64,000 nucleotides of DNA from Laccaria trichodermophora (taxonomy: Eukaryota > Basidiomycota > Agaricomycetes > Agaricales > Hydnangiaceae). Within the stretch, counting starts at the first letter, position 1; the number at the start of each line of letters is the position of its first letter. Where the stretch lies: contig JACTVC010000006.1 of NCBI GenBank assembly GCA_018417955.1, positions 1,922,001-1,986,000 on the forward strand, read 5' to 3'. Positions 1-10,576 of this stretch are shown here, in pieces. A model generated the notes under the pieces. That model worked only from the letters and a program-made list of their open reading frames with translations. It searched no databases and had not been told where the DNA came from. Both the position numbers and the translations under genes were made by a program.

Positions 1-480
1 GTTGTTGAATGTGTGACGAAAGGCGGACAACAGCAAAGCCCCAAAACCCATTGAGAAGACCACGAAAGAGAAGGTGCAGGGCAGCAGAGAGGCCCCTCAG
101 TGCCACATCAGGTGTCAGACGTGGCTGTGGAAGTTGACGCGAAATCGCAAGGAAGCAGATGTTTGATCATGTTCAGAGTGCCCAGGCTAACCACAGAGGC
201 CGCACACAGGGCATAGGATGAGCGAGATGAACGCTTACATGGCGTTGAGGGCAGTGGACGTGATGGCAACAGTTGTGCCATTTCTGATGGCACAAGTGCT
301 GGAAGCGAGGAGTACCTTTCACTGGCACCATGTGGAAAATATATATAATGAGAGCTGAACATTGAAAGGCAGACATGGAGGTTGCAATACCAACAATATT
401 TGACTACAGCTTGCGTGAATTATTTTAACTACTGGTGGTACAGGAATAAATGGCATTCATTGTTGTTCATGAGAAAGGGT
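1..480. other. No recognisable gene
   Basis: Short overlapping open frames occur on the minus strand (roughly 100-380), but none shows a motif, repeat or splice pattern I recognise. I see nothing supportable here. Confidence 0.5.
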
Positions 481-499
481 AGACACGCAAGCTGCCCAA

Positions 500-930
500 T
501 GAGCACTGCTTCACCAAGGGCTGAAGTCCACTAAGTGCGACACCCTCTTTGGCCTGCCGGGTCTCGTGTAAGTAAGCCTTGGTAATGGTGGGGTTTAGAA
601 GGACAACGAATGCAGGATGAGACCGGAAACCAGACGAAAGATGAGGTAGGTAGGGTAGGTAAGGAATGTGTGCAATAAAAATGAGGTGCTTTTCGGGCTT
701 GATGCCACAATGCACGAAATTGTGGGAGTGAATATACTTGACGGGGGAATTCTGTCCGAGAAGGTCAGCAAAGAGTAACGAAAGATGGAAAAAGACGCGA
801 ACAAGCTGGTGCGCTGCCTGCGAGCATCTTGTAAACCTTTGGTTCATACTCTAGTTGAGGGTGCTTGGCTTTGACGGACTTGAGTTTGATGGCAACTTCT
901 TCACCCAAGATGATGTTAACTCCAAGGTAA
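500..930 (-). pseudogene. Casein kinase 1-like kinase, decayed fragment
   Basis: The minus strand reads [20 protein letters not shown] at about 905-845, which is the ATP-binding lysine region of casein kinase 1 (family form [21 protein letters not shown]). After a frame change it reads YIHSHNFVHCGIKPE at about 740-690, the catalytic loop, where the family has HRDIKP. Both the HRD arginine (now Cys) and the catalytic aspartate (now Gly) are lost. No DFG motif survives clearly downstream. CK1 enzymes are normally about 300-450 residues; here only scattered N-lobe and loop segments remain, in different frames. It is a dead copy of a conserved Ser/Thr kinase. The family assignment rests on the two motifs and is fairly secure; exact ends are not. 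Confidence 0.65.
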
Positions 931-934
931 ATGA

Positions 935-2390
935 CATGTTAAATGATATAAACAAGTCAACGACAATAAGAGATGTCATCTATCGAGAAAGACGTGATAT
1001 CGGCGGGGAATTAGGGTGTTGAAGGTAACCTATCCATGTTCTCAAAAGATGAGATCAGAGTCGATTTCGTCGAAAATTGCTGGAGGCGTAGTCACGTTGA
1101 TTCCGGACCCAAATATCTGGGAGTTGCATGGGGTATGAATCGGCCCCATTGGGTATGCCAAGGAGGGACAGGAACAGGCGGCATGAGGGCCTGCAAATTC
1201 ACATTGATAATAGTGGAGTGGGGGGTAGTGACATCAGGCATCCAGATGAGGATGGGGTATTGCGTAAGAGATATGAATGCCCCAGAGACTCAGTGGGCAG
1301 CATGTGAGAAACACTGTTGGTCTCCCACTGGGGAGAGACAGGCGGATTGGGGTAAAAAAGGGGAGAGACACGAGGAGAGAGGCAGATTGAGGCAAAAAGG
1401 GGGAGAGGCGCGAGGTGGATTGGTATGAAGATGGGGCAGCATCTGTGCCTTTGAGCGAGTCTGCGCCGGACGATGAGGATTTGTTTGGTGACGGATATGT
1501 ATTCGAATTGGCAAGAATGGAACAGTGGGAGAGGGGGTGTGAACAAGGAAGAGCGACGAGCAAAACACACGTGAAGTCAGGTTGCTGATGAAGCTAAGGG
1601 TCGCGCACTGCGTGTAAATGGAACCGGGAAGGACTGTTGTTCATCCGTTGTAGGACTGTCGTTTTTGAGGTTCACGACAACTTCGCATAGCGCGGGAAGG
1701 GTTTTTTCGCGGAGGTTCGTCGTCCGTTTGCAAGCAAAAAACAGTTCTGTCTGGGCGAAAAGACAGTTTTTGCATTGTCTTGACCCTACTCGGCTCTGGC
1801 TAGAACCGCTGACATGCAGCATCTAGGGACGTTGCCAAGCCTATCATTCAAAATCAGTGATTGCATAAATTCAAGCAAAGAGAACGGATTGGCAAGTGTT
1901 GGCAGTTCTCTACCTTGCACCCCATTAGCCAGCTGAATTTTCTCCCCCGCAGCGGCTCCCATCCTTCCTTCCTTCCTGCTCCTCTGCATTTGCTTCTGTG
2001 TTTACTTGTCGAGAGCGCACTGTCCCCATGGCTCAGATCTCAGCAGCTATTGACCCTGGTGCGGGTTGCTCGGCTGCATTCGCGACCTCCGTCGCATTGG
2101 CATCTAGTGCTCTGAAAACCATTCTGTAAGTTTCCGTATTCATCTGTGGTACGCACCCTTGCTGCTGTTGTGAGAGCCGCTTTCTGTTTTCCTCGTCGGG
2201 CGTCGTCGTTCTTGGGCGTTGTTGTTGTTTTGAGCAGACGTTTGGCGCGGTGTTCTATTTCAGTTCCCCTCTGTCATTCCGGAACCCTTTCTTGGCGTTC
2301 TCCGGCCCTTCCCCCGTGTCACAGATCTTACAGATCGGTCACATCGTCGAGACTGTCTATTCAGCTGGTCGCAGCCTTACTTAGAAGCAA
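935..2390. other. No recognisable gene
   Basis: Several open frames exist on both strands (for example 1036-1428 plus and 1199-1570 minus) but they are antisense shadows of each other over a G/A-rich stretch. Around 2190-2340 the plus strand is C/T-rich. No domain or splice-consistent gene was found. Confidence 0.45.
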
Positions 2391-2394
2391 GAAA

Positions 2395-2545
2395 TGGTTG
2401 GACTGGCTGGAATTCTGTGTCCGTTGGACGTCCGCTGGACTTCCATCGGATTTCCAACGGACAGAGGCAGAAACCATCATAATTGCTAAGTTCTCAGTCT
2501 GCTGGACTTCCACTGGACTTCCAATGGACTTCTAAGCAAAAAAGG
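2395..2545 (+). repeat. Dispersed repeat rich in TTGGACTTCC-like units
   Basis: Irregular direct repeats of the type TGGACTTCCA/TCGGATTTCC occupy this stretch. Closely related runs occur at 3925-4110 and briefly at 20683-20715. This looks like the subterminal part of a short non-autonomous transposon family; no matching ends or target duplication could be defined. Confidence 0.4.
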
Positions 2546-2714
2546 CACAACTTCCAACAGACTTTCAGTGTCCAGTCTGCAACTCTTATAAGTAAATCTA
2601 AACAAGTCAGGCCCTGGTCAGACCTTATGCTAAATTCCTTAAGACATTGAAGTTTCAAAAACAAAGTATATTTTATACCTACATAAATTTATTTTACTAC
2701 ATTCTATGTTACAG

Positions 2715-3060
2715 AGAAGGGGGAGGGGGTGGTGATCAGAAAGGGAGGGGGGAGGGACAAAAAGTGAGGGGGAAGGGACAAAAAGTGAGGGGGGAGGAAC
2801 AGAAAGGGAGGGGGAGGGAATGGTAAGCATCAAGGGAGGAGGGAGTGGGGAGTGGTGAGCAGCAAGGGAGGAGGGAGTAAGGGAGGAGGAGGGAGTGGGG
2901 AGCAGCAAGGGAGGAGGAGGGAGCAAGGGAGGAGGAGGGAGCAAGGGAGGAGGAGGGAGCAAGGGAGGAGGAGGGAGCAAGGGAGGGGGGAGGGAGTGGT
3001 GAGCAGCAAGGGAGGGGAGTAAGGGTGGGGGGAGGGAGTGGTGAGTAATAGTGAGGGGAT
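2715..3060 (+). repeat. Polypurine minisatellite (18-bp GGGAGGAGG units)
   Basis: The plus strand is almost purely G and A. Around 2890-2990 it repeats an 18-bp unit (AGCAAGGGAGGAGGAGGG). Apparent minus-strand ORFs rich in Pro, Leu and Ser here are translation of the repeat, not genes. Runs of GGGAGG could form G-quadruplex or triplex structures. Confidence 0.75.
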
Positions 3061-3159
3061 GGAATGGTGAGTAATGGAGGGGGGAGGGGATGGTGGTGCT
3101 GGGCCCTCATCCCCGTTCACGCATGGTCATTGGCGCGCATCGTTGACACGTTATTGCGT

Positions 3160-3480
3160 CGCATCGTGTCGCCGTCCTCGCGTCGCGTGTTTTGTCGTCA
3201 TCCTCGCGTGTCGTGTTGTCGTCATGTTGTTGTTGTTGTCGTCATGTCGTCATCCACGTTGTGTCGTCATCCATCGTGTCACCGTTTTGCGTCGTTGTTG
3301 CCTTTCATTCTCCTTGGGCGTTGTCGTCGCCTCGTTGTTGTCTCGTCGGCGGGCGTTGTTGACACGTCATCGTGTTGTTGTTGTTGTTGTGTTGTTGTGT
3401 TGTCCGCGTCGCGCGTTGTTGACACGTTGTTGTGTTGTTGTTGTTGTGTTGTTGTGTTGTTCGTGTTGCGTGTCGTGTCG
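3160..3480 (+). repeat. TTG/TCG triplet-rich low-complexity tract
   Basis: The plus strand alternates GTTGTTGTTGTCGTCATGTCGTC-type triplets. A 208-codon ORF reads through this tract only because triplet repeats avoid stops; its sequence is Val/Ser/Arg/Cys-rich with no domain. Treated as low complexity. Confidence 0.7.
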
Positions 3481-3820
3481 TCGTGGGTCGGTGGGCTGTC
3501 GTGGCCGTTTGTGGGTGCTGGTGGGCATGGTGGGCCGTCAGTGCATGTCGTCGTCTGTTGGTGGTCAGATGAGCTAGGTTGGGGTGGGATGGTTAGGGTG
3601 GGTCTGGGCACTCACTTTGCGCAGACGACGTCGCTGTGCGTTGTCGCCGTCGGACGACGCTGGATTGTCGTCGCCACTGGGGATGGATGATGGTTGAGGA
3701 AGAGAGATGTGGATCATTGATGATGGGAAAATCATGCGTCGGCATTTGCCGATGACCATTCTAGGAAGGCGGTCAAATAGTAGGTATGTATAATGTAAAA
3801 CACCTATCTATATCAAAGCT

Positions 3821-3900
3821 GCCTTAGTCCAGCTGGTTCAGCATCCTGTTGAATATTCTTCAGTTCCTGAGGTCCAGTGTTCAATTCCATGATGTTGCAT
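3821..3900 (+). repeat. tRNA-like sequence, probable SINE head
   Basis: The segment has an RNA polymerase III A-box-like motif (TTAGTCCAGCTGGTTCAGCA) followed about 50 bp later by a B-box-like GTGTTCAATTCC, then a T-rich AT tail. The T-arm does not pair properly, so it is not a functional tRNA. The order A box, B box, simple tail fits a tRNA-derived SINE head or a tRNA relic. Confidence 0.35.
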
Positions 3901-3924
3901 TTTTTTATATTATATAATTATAAT

Positions 3925-4110
3925 AAGAACAGTCTGTTGGAATTCCGTTGGACTTCTGTTGGACTTCTGTTGGATTTGTCCACTGGAATTCCGTTGGTGC
4001 TTGCCTGTCATTTCCAGTGGACTGGCTGCTAGTTTGCTGTTAGTCCATCGGAAAAGTCCAACAGACTTAGAGGTCTGACCAGAAATGCTCGGAAAAGCTT
4101 TGGACATTCA
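3925..4110 (-). repeat. Second copy of the TTGGACTTC repeat family
   Basis: Directly repeated CTGTTGGACTTCTGTTGGA units resemble those at 2395-2545. A 65-codon minus ORF here is repeat translation. Together the two clusters may be ends of one degenerate non-autonomous element. Confidence 0.35.
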
Positions 4111-4379
4111 CCGGAAAATTGCTGTAGTTGCAAAGCAGAAAAAATGTCTGTTCTGAATACCCTCAGTCTGACAGAGTCTGGCCGGAGTCTGCTTGGAAAA
4201 GCAGTGGCAGCGTAAAGACCTCTACATAATTATGGTTGTATTTAGCTCATTCTCGCATCTTGCTCCCTCAATGAGCCCTGGCAAATGCTGACAATTGTTT
4301 TGGTGCTGTCAAAACAATCCACATCTTTTCTTCCTCACCACATCACCACTGCCACCACATCAACTAACACCCATGGCAA

Positions 4380-4690
4380 TGATGATGCCCACCACCATGT
4401 CAACAGACAACAATGCCCATGGTAATGGATGATGACACTAACAGATGATGCCTATGAATGACAACACCAATGATGATGGACAATGATGCCAAAGGACAAC
4501 AATGACAATGACACCAAAGGACAACAATGATGACGACGATGTCCATGGACAACAACACCAATAGATGATGATGACACTGCCCCCCTTCCTATTCCCTCCC
4601 CCTTCCCAGTTCATCTCCCCTTCCTATTCCCTCCCCCTTCCTCTTCCCTTCCCCCTTCCCTCCCATTTCCTGCTTTCATTGCCCATCCCC
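4380..4690 (+). repeat. ATG/ACA triplet tract followed by CCCTTCC-rich tract
   Basis: About 4380-4575 consists of degenerate GATGATG and ACAACAATG triplets; 4575-4690 is C/T-rich with repeated TTCCCTCCCCC. Low-complexity sequence with no gene signal. Confidence 0.6.
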
Positions 4691-4849
4691 TCTCCCTTTA
4701 GCATACACTGTATGTAGTGGAATGCATTTTGTCTTATAATTGAAATACATTACAATTTTATCTAATTGACCTGTGAAATTTATAAGGAGTTCTGAATATC
4801 TGTAAGGTTTGACTTCAATACAGCTTAATTCACCTAACCTCTAGCTCAG

Positions 4850-4970
4850 TTCTGATCAGTAAGGCTGATGCTGATCAGTGCTGAACCATCCTGATTGTAG
4901 AAACTCTAATCAGAACTGATCAGTGCTGATCAGTTTTGGTCAGTGCTGATCAGCTCTGATCAGAGTATGT
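4850..4970 (+). repeat. Cluster of TGATCAG palindromic units
   Basis: CTGATCAGTGCTGATCAG-like units repeat about eight times in 120 bp, in both orientations since TGATCA is its own complement. Such dense short palindromes are typical of subterminal transposase-binding arrays, but no element ends were identified. Confidence 0.5.
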
Positions 4971-5276
4971 GGGGGAGGGTAAAGTACTGAATAGTAGGTG
5001 GTACAAGAAACTACAGAAGGTTGTCTGAAGGCAACAGCACCCCATAACAGTGTTGCTACAGGTGCTCTTAAGGTGCCCTGGTTGCAACATCCAACCCCAT
5101 AGACCACCAAGCTCTATCCCCACACCCCACTGACCCAACCACCACCTGATACTTGTTGCACAGCTAGACCAGCATCTGAGTCATTGACATAACAATCAGA
5201 TTGTGATTCAAAATGGCTCCAAGTTTGAGTAAGATGATACTCCACCTATGTATTCCAATGGAGGGAGGCATTGTAG

Positions 5277-5322
5277 TACCCTTCATTCAAAGTACCTGGC
5301 CAGGTACTTTGAATAAAGGGTA
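5277..5322. repeat. 46-bp palindrome (fold-back hairpin)
   Basis: Two 23-bp arms (5277-5299 and 5300-5322) meet with no spacer around CCTGG|CCAGG and differ at a single position; the inner 30 bp are perfect. It could be two inverted transposon ends fused head to head. A related GGTTTGAATGAAGGG motif recurs near 5513. Confidence 0.75.
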
Positions 5323-6914
5323 TAGCAAGGGGTTGAGGTGCTTGGTCTTCTAAAAACAGGCAGTTGGAGGGGAGATGACAGAAGAAGGTAAAGAGGGTGT
5401 GGGGGTGGTGATGTGGTGGCAGGAAGGAAATGGAAAACTTTCAGAATCCAATGGACCAGATCACATGATACTGTATGATTATGACCAAGTCTTCGCATCA
5501 CACATCACAAAGGGGTTTGAATGAAGGGAAGTGAGTGTGATGTCACACATCACCTCAGGTTTTGAAGTCATTTTCTCATAGTCTAAAATACCAATCTTTT
5601 CAAGCCTGCAGTGCTCCTAGCTGTGTAGACAGCACTAGGAGTCTTTTAACTATTTTCTAAGGAGACCTGTCCCACCATTGAGGATTTTTCCTGCAAGGAC
5701 AGCATATTCTTGATTTTCTGAAGTACAGATGAAGAGATTGTACTCCTTGTCACACCTCACATCAGATGTTGAAGTGATGAAGAGTTAATTGAAATAGGTC
5801 ACACCCTGATTGGCCTGAAGAGTTGGTCATAATTGTACAGTAGAGGTGTGTGTGAAGAGGACTTGCATGGAATCGATGATGTGAAGTTACACAATTCCAA
5901 TGTAGTGCACATGAAAAAAAATGTCACTTACAAACAACCTACAAATCTGCTAAGATATTTTTTATCTGGTGGAAGAAAATGGACAACTTACAAATTTCAT
6001 GTGTGATGAGTTTTGCCAAGCCAATTTTACTTCATTATGAACCAATTAGAATGGATAATTTTGAACAAATCCTTTTAAAACATATGTAATCTGAATTAAA
6101 CCACTGTGGTTTTCACAGGGTTTGAGGTCTGAGGCTTGACAAGTAGCTTTTCAGCTGAGGCAGATGGCATCATTCCTCATGGCATAAAAAACTGATGGGC
6201 TTTGGCCTGGGTTTTTGTGAGAGCTTCTCTTGCCACATTTTTTTGCTTATTCTCCTTGCATGCTCAACTGGGTTTGTGTCTTTTGAAGTAGTTTGCAAGT
6301 CCTACTGAACCCAATTGAACTACTGTCTCACAATGAGGTCATATCATGGTTCTATCTTGTCTGATGTCAGCTTGGGTTTAGGTAATGTTTTATTAGTTGT
6401 GTCATATCTTTAGGCATGCAACATATTTCTACACGATGCACTGGTTCTTTGATTTCTGGAGGCTTCTCCATTGAGAAGCTTGATGTTTTGGACTGTTGCA
6501 GGGTGCTTCCAGGCTGTTCAGACCAAAAAAATATAGGAGGTTTTTTTTTTTTAACAGCTGTTGGCTGAATTAACTAACTGTCCCAATATGGCATTTTCAA
6601 ATCCTGGGACCCCCCTTGAGAAGATTGGAGATGTCTGCAAGGACCAAGCACACATGGGAAGAGCCCCCCTTATGAACATTGAAGCAGAGTAATGTTACAT
6701 GTAAAGGTATGTGTCAGAATTTGAGCATTCTCATTCTGGATAACTGCCAAATTTACCATTTAGAAGGGTAGCAGAAATGTGTGAAGAGAGGTGCTAACTT
6801 ATCTTCCTGCATGCATGATAACTCATACCAGTTTTTTTACAATGGGTAAAGCTAGTCTTTCTGCACCTACTCACCTGATTTGAACCCCATTGAGGAGTTC
6901 TTCTTGTTTACTAA
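5323..6914. other. No recognisable gene
   Basis: AT-rich, non-coding sequence with only short open frames. No repeats beyond short homopolymers (for example the T run near 6541) and no splice-consistent gene were seen. Confidence 0.5.
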
Positions 6915-6971
6915 GGGTCTGTCTGGTAACGAGAATCCATTTTCATCTCATTTTCATCTTCATTTGATGGC
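6915..6971 (+). repeat. 57-bp transposon end (GGGTCTGTCTGG type), preceded by TAA
   Basis: Starts GGGTCTGTCTGGTAACGAGA immediately after TAA (6912-6914). The reverse complement of 58018-58074 matches it at 53 of 57 positions, and that copy is followed by TAA. Ends beginning GGG with a TAA/TTA target are typical of PIF/Harbinger DNA transposons. The two copies are inverted and 51,160 bp apart end to end. They may be ends of one heavily invaded element or of two separate ones. Confidence 0.6.
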
Positions 6972-7499
6972 TGACAAATTGGGTCACACACCAAATTGAG
7001 CAATGATAACTGGGCTCCTTGCACAACCCACATTCCATTGTTATAGTTTTTATGTACAACACAGTAAGTATCCTACTACTGTCAGCTATAGTATGTATTT
7101 CTTTTTATTTCTGGCCCAATACTGGTGCTAGTGGCACATAAAATAAAAATAGAAGAAGAGGGAGGGAAGGATGAACCTCCTGTTGAGTGAATGGTATTGG
7201 CTAATTCTATGACAATGGCCCAAGCAAGTGGTCCAGCAGTCTGTCTTACTGTCTGACAGACGAAGGATATCTCGTGTGGATTTTCTTAGATACTCGCTTA
7301 CTAGATTTCACTTCACATGTCAGATACTGCTTCAACAATTTATATTCTCTTTCACATGTCAGATACTCACTTAGATTAGATTTCAGGGCATCACCGAAAC
7401 CAGAAAACAATCAGCAGACTGCTTGCTCATCAGTGCACACAGCATTGATTAGTCCCATCCCTCATAGCATGTCTTCTCTGGGCGCTTTGAATTCCTCCC

Positions 7500-7811
7500 T
7501 CAGCAGTTTATGGTTCTACAATCTCGACATGGTTTCTGACAGTTGCCAACTTTTTGACTTCCAGGGCATTCAGGTTTGGTGCATTTTCTACATGTTCGGC
7601 ACTTCCAAGGAGCTAAAGCAGGTTTGGATTTTGCCATAGAATCAGCTATGCATTGTTGTGCAAGCATCTCAGCTTGTACCCACATGTCATTATGATTGGC
7701 CTGCACCACATGGGAACCACTGCTGTGGACAAGACCTGAAGTTGAGAGCTGGGATTTCAGTGGCTGAAGTAGTGGGAGATGGGTTTGTGATTGAATGGTT
7801 GTGTGACCCAA
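7500..7811 (-). CDS. Cysteine-rich hypothetical fragment
   Basis: An open frame of about 103 codons ends in a dense cysteine cluster (CRTCRKCTKPECPG, then NCQKPCRDC near the stop), suggesting a small zinc-binding knuckle. The N-terminal part is Gln/Ser/His-rich. It has no recognised family; similar Cys-rich tails occur in fungal transposon-associated proteins as far as I recall. It could be the last exon of a decayed gene within the element beginning at 6915. The start codon shown is not established. Confidence 0.3.
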   Translation of the reverse strand: MGHTTIQSQTHLPLLQPLKSQLSTSGLVHSSGSHVVQANHNDMWVQAEMLAQQCIADSMAKSKPALAPWKCRTCRKCTKPECPGSQKVGNCQKPCRDCRTINC

Positions 7812-8719
7812 GTGGTCCTGACAAGTTCAAGTTTGAGGTAACAAATGTCATTGTGGATGTTGTTGGTATGTCAAGAAGACCCTTTTTGATGGTAAGTGAT
7901 CTCATTGGCTGAACCTGGACAGCAGGAGCAGCCACTGAGCACTGTGGATCATGAATGATGAGAGTGAGTGGTTTTTGTGTGCTTGCTGACAGTGACATTG
8001 TCTCTTTGACATGCAAGAGCATCTTCCATTTTGCGTAATAGACTTTGAGTTGTTCAATGACACTGGAGGCAATTACCAGGGCAGTTGATGGTCAACTGCC
8101 TTAAAGGCAGTTGTCTGGCAGTTGTTCGGCAGTTGACTTTCATCAGGCAAGTTTACCATGTTGCGTTTGTTTGTAGGCTGTGCCAAAGAGTCTGACATCG
8201 GATTTCGGGCCCATTAGATTCCTGTTTTTCCTGCTTTGACATCTTCAGCTTTCACCAACTTCTGTTTGCACTCAGATGGAACAGAGGAGCAGAGCAACTT
8301 CAAAGAGGGGACCCATGAAGTGGGAGGCCTGCAAGGTATGTCATATTACAAATGTGACTTTTATTGTGGAACTTACATTCACTCTAGATACCAGTATTAT
8401 GGTGCATATTCATCCACACTGTGGGGGTCACCCAATGGCCCATCACCCCTCCTCAACATCCCTCCATCACCCCAGCTAAGGCCCCCAACTCCACCCACCC
8501 ATGTCACAGCGTTGTTGCACCATGTCAATCGACATCGGTTCAACATCTGCGACATGTTCAGGGTCGCACACATTGGGGTGATGGCAGGCACCATTTTCGG
8601 AGTCAGTCGTGTCGCGTCCTTTGTTCTTTGACACAACACGTTGTGGCACATGGCCTTTCCACTCTGTCAATTTCGCATTTTTGACATTCCTTCCCTCCCT
8701 CTTCTCATCACCGATTGCA
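7812..8719. other. No confident gene; short palindromic stretch near 8080-8145
   Basis: Around 8080-8145 CAACTGCC/GGCAGTTG units repeat in both orientations, forming a possible hairpin. Other short open frames on both strands overlap one another and show no motif. Confidence 0.4.
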
Positions 8720-10306
8720 ATGCCTGACAATGACATACCAATGGACCCTCCAGCTTCCTCACCTCCACCCAATTCACCAACTCTTGCCAATACTCATGGC
8801 AGTACCTCCAAACGGAAGTGATCGTTGACGCTGCCTGAGGCTGGCCCATCAAGGACAAAGAGGTCTCAAAAGGGTGTTGTTCCAGCTCGCTCTAAGAAGG
8901 GTAAAAGGCCAAGTGACTGGCACCTCACAAAAGGGGAGGTACCAGCAAAATCAGAGGCAACCAAGGTGTGTAGATCTATTGTTTTCAATCTAATCCTATG
9001 CTCATGTCCTTCCAGCTAGCTCTTCAAGTCCATTGTTGAGCACTCTGGCAGTTACCAAGCCAGACTTCAGTTCCTCTGAAAGTCACGCTTGCTGATAGAG
9101 CTCACTATAACTCTTGTTTCTCTTCTGAATCTGCTATCAAATCCTCCATTCATGCCAGCCTTGATGCCAATTCTGTTGACATCAACAAGGCTCAATCTAG
9201 GGTTCGACAGCTTCTGGACTCTCTGTCTGACTTGAATAGCACCACAGCAAATCACATCCAGTGCATTGATGAGAGTTTTCTTTGTCTCATGTTCAGGACC
9301 ATCTCATTCTTTGGGCTTGCATGCTGGGCTCCTGATGTTCTCAGTCAGGATCCTAACTCTATGTATAACTTGCTCTATGAGCACATTGCTCTTGTGACCT
9401 TCGAACAGGTTGCCACTGGCTTTGGCTATTTGCATCTTGGGATTGATCTGAGCCTCATTTGCAATTTCACTCTCATGCGAAAGCTCTATCGCAACTTCGT
9501 TTATTCTTACATGCATGGCATTGCCAAATCGGAGAGTAAGACTCCAGGGAGTGTTGCGAAATCGAAAACAATGACAAATGTTTGGAAGTGATGTAAAGAG
9601 ATATTTTTTTAATACTATCTTTATCTGCAGCTAGCTCACCACTGGGGAAGCTCTCTGCAGGACGAGTCCATATTCTAAAGGCACAGGGATTTAATGAGCA
9701 GACTGTTGATCTTGCTGATGAGGCTGAGGCTCATTCAGATGATGAGGTTGCAGAGGGGGATTCAGGCTCTCAGCTCACCTATCATATCAAGATTAAGGAT
9801 GGTCACTCAACTAAAGTGAAGTCATTCTTTCGGATGCTTGATTCTCAGCATAGGTGCTTGGATCGATCCCAAGCAAAGTGTCAAAATTGCAGGTGAGTTT
9901 TTTAGTGCTATTCTTATTCATCTTCATTCATCTATATACCAGGGCAGAGCATACTTGTGAAGACCCTCTCACTCCTCTTGAATCAGAGCTCTTTGCCTTG
10001 CCAAAGTTTACTCCAATTGACTGGTTTGACCCAGGCTACTGGAATACCACCTTAACTGTGTGTGAGCGTCTTGACTATATAGAGCATGGTGTCCACATTG
10101 GCCTTCCTCTCGCAGAGCATTGCCAGACCTGGGAGCAGTGCAGTTTATGGAAGAACCTACTGGCAGAAGAGTTTATGGAAACATATGGAAATGCAGTGCT
10201 GGCACTGTACAAGATGCCTACAGCGGAAGAGGTTGAGCAGCTTCGAGAGTGGGAGGAAGAACTTGAAGAGTTGGACTTGGAGGCTCAACTTGGGGATGAG
10301 GGATGA
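8720..10306 (+). pseudogene. Transposon-associated hypothetical protein (decayed)
   Basis: A four-exon model fits: 8720-8965, about 9016-9589, about 9633-9891, then an exon from about 9944 to a stop at 10304-10306, with introns of about 45-50 bp. The product begins with a Pro/Ser- and Lys-rich basic region. A helical central part contains CWAPDVLSQDPNSMYN and RKLYRNFVYSYM. The C-terminal part contains PIDWFDPGYWN and ends acidic (LREWEEELEELDLEA). This layout matches an abundant family of unknown function found beside transposases in Agaricomycetes. Two in-frame TGA codons, at 8819-8821 and near 9037-9039, mark it as decayed. It is convergent with the Tnp2-like fragment at 10577. Its function is unknown; a role in transposition is inferred only from context. 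Confidence 0.55.
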
Positions 10307-10576
10307 GGGATCTGGGGATGAGTAAGGGGATTTCCAACTTGTCAGGTATTGTTCTCCACATTCACAATTCATTTCCATGTTACATGCCTATCCTTTTATT
10401 TATTTTTCTTTCCCTCATCATACATGTTCATTTTTCCAACACCATTCTACACATTTCCTATGCTTCTTATGTTGTCACCTCTCATCATATGCCCTCTATT
10501 CCTCTTCGTCGTGCATGCCTATGTCCCTCTTTATGTACAGGTTATGAATACAACTCTGTGCTTATGGATATGAGTG
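10307..10576. other. Intergenic spacer between convergent transposon genes
   Basis: T/C-rich sequence separating the plus-strand gene ending at 10306 and the minus-strand gene ending at 10577. No gene seen. Confidence 0.5.

Noticed and set aside
3064..3690. A 208-codon Val/Ser/Arg/Cys-rich ORF
   Set aside because: It reads through TTG/TCG triplet repeats and lacks any domain or splice support.
3821..3900. A functional tRNA gene
   Set aside because: The A and B boxes are recognisable but the acceptor and T stems do not pair.
8397..8790. Minus-strand ORFs upstream of the gene at 8720
   Set aside because: They overlap the plus-strand gene start and low-complexity CACC/CATC sequence, with no recognisable domain.
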